From: Vitellaria paradoxa
Lineage: Eukaryota; Streptophyta; Magnoliopsida; Ericales; Sapotaceae
NCBI GenBank assembly: GCA_019916065.1
Contig: CM034240.1
Coordinates: forward strand, 43,970,026-44,034,025
DNA length: 64,000 nucleotides
Direction: 5' to 3'
A program made the translations under genes and the position numbers. Position 1 is the first letter of the stretch; each line of letters starts with the position of its first letter. The notes under the pieces are model-generated. The model saw nothing but the letters and a program-made list of their open reading frames with translations. It was not told where the DNA came from and searched no databases. Shown here piece after piece: positions 12,295 through 24,300 of this stretch.

Positions 12295-13799
12295 AAGCTC
12301 TGTAAGCACCACGCAATAGCATTATTTTGCTATCCTTCAGGTGTAGTTGAGCAGTTATTTCCTATCCCTGTTAAATGAGCGTTTGAGATGGCACTGATGT
12401 CCATAGGACTGATGGAACTGCCAGGTGGTTTTTTTTCTTTTTTTTTTTTTCCCGAAGGACTAAGTAGTTTTAGGCTTTTGCAAATATTATTATTTTTACT
12501 TGGTTTCTCGTAGTTGTGGTCATGGCTTTCCTTGTGAATTTGATCTTGCTTGGCGAGAAAGTTGAAACAAGTCGATTTAAACTGTGGAAATTGCTTGGCT
12601 AAAAAGAATTAATACTTGAAGGTTGGAAGTTTTTTCTGCATGTTATCTCCAAAGCAGGATAGAAGGGTATATTTAAAGAGAAAATATTTGTATAACAATT
12701 AGAAGATGAGGCACTAAAGGAAGATGTATATCAAAAAAGAGAAGAAACAACAGATCCAGTAAATAAACCCAATTAGCGGGCATGAAATGTAGGACTTGTT
12801 TTTTTTACCATCAGTTGGGGGGGGGGGGGTGTGTGTGTTTAAACTGCTACATGCATTTGCGGTAGAACGAGACATCATAGCAAACGAAATATTTGATATG
12901 CTTAACTTTTATGATGTTTGCTGAGCAGGTACTGCTTTGAGGTTCATATTGGTTACACGGGCCATGAAATCCGGACGTGCACTGGCCCCCAGAGTGGTCT
13001 CAGAAGTGCTACTCATGTGTGGAGAAGGGGAGGAGTCCAAGATGTTATTTACTTTCCCAAATGCTTCCATCTCTACGACCGTGTTGGGAAACCAAGAGTT
13101 GGGCATGATGAAAGGCATTCTGTCCGACAAATCCCTGCTCTAGTAGAGCTCTGTATACAGGCAGGCCTGGACCTTGAAAATTACCCTGCAAAAAGAAGAG
13201 CAAAACCTGTTTATTGTGTTGAAGGTAGAATTGTTGATTTTGAAACAGAGACAGAAAAGGAAGTAGATTGCGAATATCTGTCAGAAATTAATTCTAGGAC
13301 AAAGAATGAACAATCCCGTAGTGTTACAAATTCGGATAGTTTTATCAACTCTAAGGATCAATCTCTTTTGGAGGAAGGGAGAAGTTTGAGGGAATTAAGC
13401 ATTGTGACATTAGAGTCCTGGTCTGAGATGATATCAGGAGCTAAGAAGATCATGGAGAAGTACAGTGTTCAGACTTGTGGGTATTGTCCCGGGGTTCAGG
13501 TTGGCCCCAAGGGACACAAGGTAAGGATGTGCAAGGCATCGAAGCATCAGTCTCGCAATGGTTTGCACGCTTGGCAAGAAGCCACCATTGATGATCTTGT
13601 GGGTCCTAACTACGTCTGGCATGTGCGCGATCCGCATGGCCCTGCTTTGGACAACAGCTTGAAGAGGTACTATGGTAAGGCCCCGGCTGTGGTTGAGCTG
13701 TGTGTACAAGCCGGAGCACCCATTCCAGATCAGTATAGGAGTATGATTAGGGTAGATGTGGTTCGTCCTGCCCGTGATGAAGTTGATCTTGTTGCTTGA
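11613..13799 (+). CDS. APO-family protein (APO1/APO2 type, probably APO2), plastid-targeted
   Basis: APO proteins are plant-specific, plastid (or mitochondrial) RNA-associated proteins; APO1 is needed for intron splicing and photosystem I accumulation. There are two exons, 11613-12004 and 12929-13799 (420 residues), joined through AG|G with the frame kept. The ATG at 11613 (MRRIIQLQ) is the first in-frame ATG. The N-terminal ~40 residues look like a transit peptide. A conserved linker (PPDNGLLVPRLVEVAHRVY) precedes two APO repeats, each with a Cys-x2-Cys ... His-x4-Cys zinc-type motif: C130/C133/H143/C148 (YTGHEIRTCTG) and C314/C317/H327/C332 (GPKGHKVRMC). Residues such as ATHVWRRG and KCFHLYDR are typical. 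Length fits the plastid members of about 440 residues. The choice of APO2 over APO1 is tentative. Confidence 0.88.
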
Positions 13800-14433
13800 T
13801 TTTCCTAATCTCAATGCGTCAATGGGCTGAATTTTCTATGCGGGTTAACTTTTAGGGGTGAGTTCATTTGTATTCCATTCAAGTGTACTGTTGGTATTTA
13901 GATTTCAGAATATGATGAATAATACGCGTGACTTGAGATGGAAGTTGGCATGGAGCCATTAAATTCACATATAAGATAAAACTGTTTGGCCATGCTACTT
14001 GCTTTGCTTGTTGTTCATACTTTATGAAGAATGTTTTATTGAAATGCTAGGTAGCGATTGCTCGTAATGAGATGGCTTTATTGATTTTTTCTAGAAATTT
14101 CTCGACTTTTTGTATTTATTTTGCAATCATTCGCGATACTCCAGTGCCATAAGAACAATTGATCAAAATAATGGTCTTCCTATTTAGACTACTGGATCCA
14201 ATTTGTTAATTTACCACGTAATTTATCTTAAATAGAAAAGTTGTATTAAACTGAAAGTAAAAGTGTCTGTGTATTTAAGAAAACAAAAATTATAGGGAAA
14301 AAAAAATCAAGCGCAAAGGGTACACATACTGCTCTTTTTTGGATTTGAAATTAAAATCATATTTTTATAACTTGATATAATTTATATATATATATATATA
14401 TATATGTAACACATTAAAATTTCAATACTGTTA
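13800..14433. other. APO 3' flank
   Basis: It probably holds the 3' UTR; GATGAATAATACG near 13912 is a weak AATAAA-like signal. An (AT)n run lies at 14384-14405. No other gene is visible. Confidence 0.5.
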
Positions 14434-14590
14434 GGGGCTGTTTGGTTGGCCAATTTTGGCCAAAAAGTACAACAAAAATGGAAAGATGTGACATAAAGGT
14501 GATAGGTGTTAAAATTTAATTGGAAGAAAGTACAAAAAGTAGTTAAGATTTGGTGACTTTTGATTTTTTTTTTTGTTGGCCAAACAGCCT
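14434..14590. mobile_element. Small MITE with terminal inverted repeats
   Basis: The left end GGGGCTGTTTGGTTGGCCAA and the complement of the right end, GAGGCTGTTTGGCCAA, are inverted termini of a roughly 157-bp non-coding element. TTA stands before it and TAA after it. This resembles Tourist/PIF-Harbinger MITEs, but the target duplication is not exact. Confidence 0.65.
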
Positions 14591-14591
14591 C

Positions 14592-15085
14592 TAACCTGTA
14601 GACTTTTTTCCCAAAATTAATAATAATTTTTTTTTTAATTTTCATCAAGCAAAGGGAGAGCAAAATTTTCCCAAGATCCAATTACCGTTGCGTCTGATTA
14701 ATTTCACCAAAAAAAAAAAAAAAGTTAATTCCACAAAACGTTTAATTTATCCTCTTTCCAAAATTTTCTAACAAAAATTTGAGCATCTTTGGAGCATAAT
14801 AATCAACTTTCATGTGCAAGAGCAAGCACAACTATTGCTAAAAAAAGCCGAGGCAAAACGAATAATGCTATGCAACCAGAAAGTATTATCAGAAAAATCT
14901 ATACTTTATGAAAAATCTATCAGAATGATGTGAAATAAATGGGGGTTTATCACTTCAAAATAAAAGGTCTATTAAGATGCTCGTTATTTACAAACCTGCC
15001 ACTGTCGCATTATTCGTAGTGTCTCTTGGTAACATTTTATGTTAGGGCAGCATTTTCTAGGAACAAAACAAAACAGCTTATTTGA
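14592..15085. other. Intergenic spacer between APO and mannosidase 3' ends
   Basis: About 500 bp with homopolymer A runs. No ORF, RNA gene or recognisable repeat is seen. Confidence 0.5.
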
Positions 15086-15278
15086 TTTATTCAAGCATTA
15101 ACCAAATTTTTGTTTTCCTTAAATAGTAACATCAACATGAGAAGTGGGATGAGGTTTCAAGGGAAGAGATTCAGCAGAGGGCTTTCCATCTGGAAAAAGT
15201 GCAAAACAGTTGAGCTTCTGAGAGTGGCTCCAATGGACACAATCCAAAATTTGACGAACCCATTTGCGAGCAGCTTAT
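15086..15278 (-). terminator. 3'-UTR exon and poly(A) signal of the alpha-mannosidase
   Basis: The coding part ends in TAA at 15365-15367, one base before a strong donor (AAG|GTAAG at 15363). An acceptor CAG lies at 15279-15281, so an 85-bp 3'-UTR intron is likely, with the UTR exon starting at 15278. A minus-strand AATAAA occurs at 15086-15091. Because the stop is only one base upstream of the junction, nonsense-mediated decay would not be expected. Confidence 0.55.
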
Positions 15279-15364
15279 CTGAACCACACAAAAAAAAAAA
15301 AAAAAACATTAATCCTTTCTGAAATGCCCGAGGATGTTGTGATTCTTATGAAATGATTCTTACC

Positions 15365-18300
15365 TTACAGCATCAGACCACTTCTAGTCCAAACTGATAA
15401 CAAAGAGAATTCAATAATGAAGGTGCGAATTTCCATCGGTGCAAGCTCCACCACTTGCTTTACAGGATCAACCGGTCCTCCTCTCGGTGCTATGGATTCT
15501 TCCTTGGTAGAGTGAGAACCTTGCACTTTCCAAACCAATCTTTTCTTCAACATCTCCTCTCTTTCTTGGTTGGCAGATAAGCTTGTCTCTGTAATTTTGT
15601 TTATCTACACAGGAAAATGCTCAAGCATGACTAAAAGAGCTTTGATGAAGGAATTACTGAATCGCAGATCAATTGCCATACATATATAATACTTTTACCT
15701 TCTTCTCTGGGAACAATTTTTTCAATTCCACACTTGTCATAACTGAGAGATCCTTGTCCTCTCCAATCTAGAATCAGATGAGCAACAAGAGTTGAGTTTT
15801 AGAAAGGACATGTGAACTTAGTCAATTTGTTCATAGTGGAAATTCGGATTTTCCCCATTGGCCTACTTAAAATAGTAAAAGTTTTTTATTTTTTTCTCTA
15901 TTTTGATACCTATAAAGAGCAGATATCAGAGCTTTATTCAAAATTAATGAATCATTGAAACTAACATAACAATGAACCACTAAAAACACAGTTAATGCAG
16001 TGAGTTTGACATACAGCACAGACAAAAGTGTCATCTAAACTGTAAGTTGTACCCACAATTACATAAATGGTTCATCAAGCAATGTTGGCTCTGAGATCAA
16101 AACGTAAGGAATGATTTCCGATACTCGTTATTCTAAAAGAAAAAAAAAATGTTTGATGAGCTGACCAATTTGTGGACTAACTAATGATGTTTCAACAACA
16201 GGGTAACATACAAACGGACTGTAAATGAATAAATGCTGGAAAAAAAAAGGGGAAAAAAAGAAAAAAAAACAAGATTGTAATTGTCAAGGATCCGATTCCA
16301 ACTCGCTCGGCATTAAGGCTTTATTGAGTTGAGTTGAGTTGTGTTGTAATAATAGTCAAGGATACTTGACAACTTTTTTTTCCTATGTAATTATATGAAA
16401 AATTAAAAGACCTCGTATAAGTGAGCCAACCGAAGGAGTACTTTTCCATCTTCAAGCTCCTGCAATATTCAAAAAGAGAGTGGAAGGAATTCCAGGAACT
16501 AAGCATTACGTGCTCGAGAAATGTGTCAACTATCCAGAAACAAACACGGTTGCTATGCAAAAGTACAGGAAAATACCTGGAGGGTAATCATTGCAACATT
16601 ATCAGGGAGGCTATAGGAGGGGTCCATCCCTGAAAATACAGGTACTGGAAAGTTTCTCCAGTTGTCTCCATCCTGCAAAAACATAAAACATCATATATTG
16701 ATGTTAAAATTTTACATCAGCAACAAGACCACTTTAAGTGCTTTCAGTTACCTGCTCGGAGAAGGCCAGCAGAAATGGAGAATATATCTCCTGACCAAAT
16801 GACCGACGCCACTTAGCTCCTTCTCCCAGAGGATCAATTCTGAGATAATACTTTCCTTGGATCTGTGAGAAGAGTGTTACTAAGCAAATGATTTGTGATT
16901 GTTGCATGCACTCAATTTCATAAGAAGATTGGTGAAGGTACTTCACATTAACAAACATAAGCAGATGATATTGATTATGAAATTAGATAAGTGAAAATTC
17001 ACTAGTCTGTTAGAAACTAGACCACTGACATATAACCCAAAATGTAAATAATAGAACCAACTTAAGAAATTCCAAGCCATTAGCACATAAGAAAAAAATA
17101 TTAAACATGTGAATATTTTGCCATGTCATTTTATTTTTAGGCATGAAACTTAGATGGATGTGACATTCAGATTTATATCCCATCCCACAATTGTACCCTA
17201 AGACTGAACATAGAAAATTTACAATTCCTTGAGCAACAATAGACAAGAGGCTTAATTTCAAATTCAGTGCCACGGAAAGTTCTTTATAACCTTGCTGACT
17301 CAAATTCAGTCGAAGTGGAAATCAAGGAGTCCATAATGGCACCCTTTCAGGAACAACACCCCCCCCCCCACCCAAAGCGCACACACGCACATACAAATTC
17401 AAACACTGCACTTGATTGGAAATGGGTGAAAACTTCAAATCCCCGCCATAGCTGAGAACAACTAGAAGAAAACATAAAAAACTTGTCTCCGACAGATTCA
17501 AATGAGTACTAACAATATACATATCAATGACGCTGTTTGACTTTTTACAGAATTCCAAATATTTGTTGAAGTACTTATCAATATGAATATAGATATTTGG
17601 TGAAGTAACATGTAAGCCGCTTGAAGTAAACATTTAATATAGCAAACAACTGTAGCAATAATATTTCACATAATTCAATTTGGCAAAAAGAGAGAACAAA
17701 AAGAAGTGGGTCCAGCATTCTTGGCAGAATGTCTTACTGTTAATCCAGTGCATTTGTCAGGAATGCAAACTGTTTCATTTAATGCCTCCGCAACACCTCT
17801 AGAATCATCCTTAAGCAATCTCCTATATAAGGGAAAACAAGATTATTTATCCAAGAACTGATGTTGTTAGGGGTACTAATTATCCTAACTCCTGTTTAAT
17901 GAAAATATTACGAAAAATTTTGAATAAGAAAGAAATGGAATGGAAAGAAGAAACCTATGGAGCATCAACTCCAGTTGCCCGTCAACAATGCTGGATCCAC
18001 CCACAGATCTATCAACCAAGATAGAGAGCTCTCTGCTGTCATCTTTCATGTAGATTCCAAGATTAATCTGTGAGTTATAAAAATTAAATGCTAATATGTC
18101 AATTCCAAGTAGTCTAATCAATTTGCAAGATAAACTCCCAAATAACAACTACAGCAGCCTAATCTTTTCAACTACAAAAAATATGATGCATAACCCACAA
18201 ATATGAATGATTGTAAAATAAAGCATGAGCTAGGCTTAAGCTCAAAAGCTTATCATCAAGCGTATGGGTTGAAATACTGATGAGATAATAATGATAATAA

Positions 18301-21300
18301 TATTAGGGAACCAAGCTCCCACGATTACAAAAATCTGTTTCACTGTTCTTATTTCAAATTTCAAAAACAGAGGTTAAAAGTGAAATGAAATTCTCTCTAG
18401 ATGAGTAATAGGCCCACAGGCAACTATAAGCAACAAGAAAGCGACAGAGAAGCAACCACTAACTGAATTGTTGCATCATCCACTTTGTTATAAAAAATTT
18501 CTAGAATCTCCTCAGTTGACTTCCTCTTCAACTACAATCACTCCAATGTGATCCCCTCGGTTTTACTTATTATATAAAGTCTCTCTCTTAAATTTGCTTC
18601 CAGCACATGCACATATGCATGTATCCAATAAGAGTTTCCCCAAACAATTGTCACTTAACGTGACAAACAATGTTATTATCATCAGATACGAGCAGGTCAA
18701 CACGCTTACATCAGTTTCTGAAATCCCATATCTCAAAATTGTCTGTTATTAATGCAAATCATTTTCTTTCGACAGAAAATTCATGTGGTCTAGAATGCCA
18801 TAGCCAAAATTTGAATTCTCTCACTACAGTTTCACCATGAAAAAATATAGCTTTAAATCCTAAATGATTTATCGAGCAAACAAAATTCAACTATTTCAAT
18901 TATACATACAGGGTAATAGTTTCCTGCAACAGGTTGGTTTACTTCAAGGTTCCAGTCAGCTCTATAATTTCGAATCTGCAAAATACAATCATTTCAGTTA
19001 ACACAAATTTGTTAATGCTGGCTAGAGTGTAAAGGAAAGCCAGACTTGCTGGTTGCAGAGTCGAGAGATGAATAAGGCATATGTTTCATCAGTAATAACT
19101 AATGTTAGTACAGAATGTAAAAAAGTCCGACAACAGATAAGAGCAACCTTAAAATTTAGATGTTAAGGTAAGGGAAGTCCATATCTTATATGAGAGAAAT
19201 AATTTTTATAATGGGCCAATGTGGGACAACCCCTCACGCTAGCCTACATAGACATAGGCTTAACGTGAACTATGATGAGATTCAATTGAAAACCCGCTCA
19301 AATATCATGTAAAGAAACCTAACAACGTATAAGAGTAAGGGTCTCAATCTTAAAACTTAGGTGTTAAGGTGTGAGGAAAGTCCATCTCTTATATGAGAAA
19401 ATTTTTATAATTGGCCAATGTGAGACAACTTCTAAAACACAACTTACCCTTTCAATAAAATCACGTCCATTAGAATCAGTATAAAATGTCATATTGCTTT
19501 TCATGGCTGTTGTAATCTTGGTAACAATCTCTTTCCCAATTCCATCATCAATAGGTATGGGGCCAACCTGAAATTCAGTATGAAAAATTTACAGGTTTCC
19601 TATTCTTAACACCACGAATAACTCGTGCAAACACAGGATGATGGCAACAGAAGTTTACTTACAGTAAATTCAACTTCAGCATGCTCCTTTTCCTTGTACA
19701 CTCTAGTGATCTGCTTATTCAAGAAGCATTATATTAATAGGAGAATCAAGAATAAAATGTTCAGAAGATCATGGTGCTGACATGATTACTATTAAGTTTT
19801 CTATTATTTAGAGAGCATAAATCTGCACTAGACTCTGCTTCTTCTTCAAGCTCTAATCCATTTTCCAAGTACCAACCCATCAAGTTCTATCCGCAAAGGG
19901 AGATGGATGAACCAATCACACTTTTTTCACTTAGGTTGTGTTTGGATCAAGGATTTGTCAAGGAAATAAGAAAGGGATAAGGATTTAAAATTCCTTCTCT
20001 TGTTTGGATGATGATGGAAAATAGAATGAACAAGGAATGGAATTTAAGAAAGTAAAATTAATTAGATTAAAAAATTAACATATTGATGAATGTAAAGTAT
20101 TATATTTTTTGAATCTGTTCAGACAAAAGTATGCATTTAGAAGTTTATGTTTCCATCCTCTTTCATTTCGTCTTCTTTACCCTCACCAAATCCTTGCTCC
20201 AAATATAACCCTAAGGTATTGGCTTCTTTCACGAAATATACTTCTTAAACCACCAGCAAAAGTTGAACATGATGCAACTCTATAAGAACTTTGAATGGTT
20301 AAGTTATATGACATATGCACGAGGATTTAGGGTGGAGGGTGGCAACGTAATAACCTGATACACCCACGGATTAATACTCTGATGAACTTCATCAAATAAT
20401 GGTCCTTGTATGACTGTAAAGGGTATCTGCAGTTTCAAGAACAGCCCCTTAATTGATCATAGCCATTGGATATTTCATGTGCATGCATTAAATACTTTGA
20501 AAGGAATTATATACCTGCCCTTCAGATGTGATGGGGACTGTGCCGTTTGGACGAAAGATGTATGCTCCAGAGGCCTTAAAATCAAAATAGGTTAAAAAAA
20601 AAAAATCAACTTTTCATGTAACTCAAAATGATCAGGTGATCCATATGAAACAAGAAACAGTAGCAAAGCAGGTCTACAAACAATGACACAAGCAGATTGA
20701 ACCAAAAAAACGAAGTTTTAAGTTACCTGAAAATATTCAGGATCCTGACTTCCGTCATATGCAGGATAATAGCTGTACAATTGCTCCACAGATGCTCGGA
20801 CCTTCAATTTTTAACATTTATGCTAAATCAAATGCATATCAATAAACTAAAAAGGAAAAAGAAAAAGGTGGCATGTTTTTCCAGGCATTTGAAAAGAAAT
20901 AACACAAATATTTTCATTTATCTTATCATAGAAAAAAAGACAGTACTGATCAAAGAAGAAGAAGAAAACGAAAATAGGAGAGTGAATTCAAGAGATGGAG
21001 GAGTATAGCTTGGAAGACTGGTGGGAATGTCAAAGAAAATTGTCACTTCTGAATGCCCACCATAATTTAAAGAAACAGATTAAAGTTTGACAAAGGAAAA
21101 AAAAAAATGAAGTACTTCAATTTTGGAGCAAAGGACCACATTTTTTTTTCTTTTGGGAAGCAACCCAACAACCACCTTAGCTTCAGTGTATATATACCCT
21201 ATATAAAAATGAAAGATCTCATGAATTGCAAAAAAAGAAAGGGGCCATACCAAGCTTCTTCTATTAACATATTCAGTAAGTTTTCCTTTGTTGGCAGAGT

Positions 21301-24300
21301 AAACAAGCTTCAAATTTCCTGGCCCTACTTCTATAGTGTCATCCTGGTTTCCCATGGACTCATATGACATTTGTGTTGCTAAACTGGGGGCTGCATTTGT
21401 AAAATAGGAAAAAGGAAAGTACAACCTCCAGCAACATACCAAAGATATGAACTAAATGATTTCTCGACTTTGCATAAGTACTTAAAAATATGGCAATTAG
21501 AATGTTAACCTGCCCGTTTAGCGGTTGAGATGACGTAAGTGCTGAAACCAAGAGGTGGGACAGATGCCGTAAATGCAAGCCAATACCTGGGGGTCACACT
21601 CGGTGATGTACCCACGTATGCAGTAGCATAGAAGTTTCTTATGCCTAGAGTAGCATTAAGCACTGGTAGAAGCTGTGATTCAATTTCTTTTCCACTGGAA
21701 TCCTGAACAGTGACATTGCCATTGATCACCTGTTGCAACTTTATGAATTAGAATAGACAATGTGTAGAAGTTCACAAGCAAATTGTTAATAGCGTTTTCC
21801 TTTTGGGTAGTGTTTTCCATTCAGATACAATGATTATCCATTTTAAAGCACATGCAGAGATGAAGATAGCAAGGAACTAACTACAAAAGAAAGTATACAA
21901 ATGTTCATGCACAAACATTTGATATATTTATACATATACACAAACTTGTGAGTATATTGAAATTTAACTGAATTATAAATTACAGGTCAGAACAGAAGAA
22001 CTTTATGCAAGTATTGTATGGACAAAGTCCTATGCTTCTTCAAAGTCATAGCCAGTAGCTCTATCTCTAACAAAAAAAGTACAAAGATGTTACTTACCAA
22101 AAAAAATACAAGGATGTGATTTTCTCATAATCAAACTGGATATAACAGCTTTACATTTTCATGTTATCCATATTCTTGAATCATATTAGCTTTCTACAGG
22201 TCAAAAACTAAATTGAGAAAGTATAATTTGGCTCTCGAATATTAAAAACACAGCAACATGCTGGCACACTAAAGCATATAGCCTCCTCCCCTTATTGTGT
22301 CTACTGATGTTGATTTGTAGGGATATGAACAGTATATATATATATATTTTTTTTTTTTCAGCTAATCGAAGTTATACATTAACATGTCAAACAAATAATT
22401 TCAGATGTCAAGCACCTACTCAGAATTAGTATTTAACAATTTTGAGCAAAGATATACAATAACATCAATAAGGACACCAGAAGCATCAAAAGCAACAAAG
22501 ACAAAAGAAAGTTTTATATGACTTATTGCCTAGGATAATAGTACAGACTGGCTGAATATCAAGGCATGGAGAAACCAAAAACAACTTACAGGAAGTCGTA
22601 CAACATCATCTCTTTTCCACCCCAGGGAATTGTAGACAATAACAACCTACATAAGAGCAGACAATCCAAGTGTTCCACTTCCAAGTAAATTAGTCTATTT
22701 TCATACATAATGTAAAAGCATCAAAGAAAACTTTTTAAATTATTGTTAAGATATATTCCTTACCAATTTTTTCCCAACAGATAGATCAACTTCTGTTGCA
22801 GGACAATAACTTATGTTCAAAAGCGGACACTGGAATAATAAAAGAAAAACTAAATGTCAAATCAACATTTCTTAACTACTTCAGAATTAAAAAAAAAAAA
22901 AAAATTTGATAAATTGATTTCATAAGCCGATGTATGAGACAAAGTCAACAGCTCAAGTGGCAGGAGGAAAAAGAAAAGAAACAAAAGCCACACAAACAAC
23001 AAAAATTGGAGATGATCTAATACTCAAGAGTCCCTTAAATTGCTAAGAGAGTGCAACATTGCGTTGCACATGTATCGGTGTATGAACCTTAATGTTATCC
23101 CAATATCATTTGGCCACCACACTACTGTAAGTACAGAATAAATACCTTAAATTAATGCATTTATTATCCATCTGAAAACTCAACTAAGATTTTCATATCT
23201 CAAGGCATGAAGCCCACCGTTCAAAGTTAAAGTTACAACTTATTGACATGCTAATTTGGAACCAAAACAAATATATATTTATACTTGCATAAAGTAAATA
23301 ATAAAAAGAACTGTAGTAACTCCTATTATGGCTTGAGTTGATGTGTATAAACATCTGGACTTTCAATTTGAAGTTACTTTTAAGCTTGACCTAGTGACAA
23401 GTATTTTGGTTGGATTTTTACACAGCATCTTGCAATATCCACGTGGTTATGCAGGTTAATCTAAATGAACACATCCAATTATTGAAGTATTATAAGGTCA
23501 TTATTTTTTGCCTGCTGAAACTTGGTCACAGGACTACTACATCCAGATTTTGATCCCGATTCTACCATACAAGCAAAGGAAGCTGCAACCAAATCCTCAG
23601 CCTGAAGGGAAAAAAAAAAAGCACACTAGATCAGGGATAGTCACAGCATAAGCATAGACTGAAAAAGGAAGTTGACTAAGAGGTAATACTGGGATTGGTG
23701 GAACATGTCTTCACCTCCTTGTAGCCTATTGACAGCCGTTTCGCATAATCATTGGCCACATGCTGCTTTTCAGTGCCACTAACTGCATCATGATGTTGAG
23801 CAATTGCCAATGCATCAGCCAAACTATCAGTCGTGGGCCTGCTTTTACTCCTTCCTCTGAAAAACTCCAACTGCCTTGCAGCCTAATCAGAGACCAAAAT
23901 GCATTGCAAAATTGAAATTCTATGAAATTGTAAAAGCATAAACAATTTGATATCAATGAAAGACAAAACAATTGTATAACCTACCAAATAGTAGCCGCTC
24001 ATTATTCTCACATAGCCTTTCAGAGCAGGTCTGCTTGTAAAATATCCCGTCCAGTAAGCATTTACACGGTCTGCATATCTGACAAACGCAATCCAATCCT
24101 TGATATAATACAGTTGGTAATAATAAGGACATTTATTTCAAACTAAAAAATGTCAAATCTGAACTCACGGGAAGAAGTCATCCGTCTTAAGTGGCCAGTA
24201 TTCATTTTCTCCATATTTTGCATCTGTATAAATCGATGGGGATGAATAGAGTGCATTGACACGCCCATCCTACAAGAGCAAATAAAGGAATACCTAGGTT

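Noticed and set aside
13434..13814. 126-codon minus-strand ORF opposite APO exon 2
   Set aside because: Shadow of the APO coding sequence in another frame; the plus-strand frame carries the conserved motifs.
20697..21008. 103-codon plus-strand ORF within the mannosidase
   Set aside because: Overlaps a mannosidase exon and intron on the opposite strand, is rich in Lys/Glu from A-runs, and has no recognisable family.
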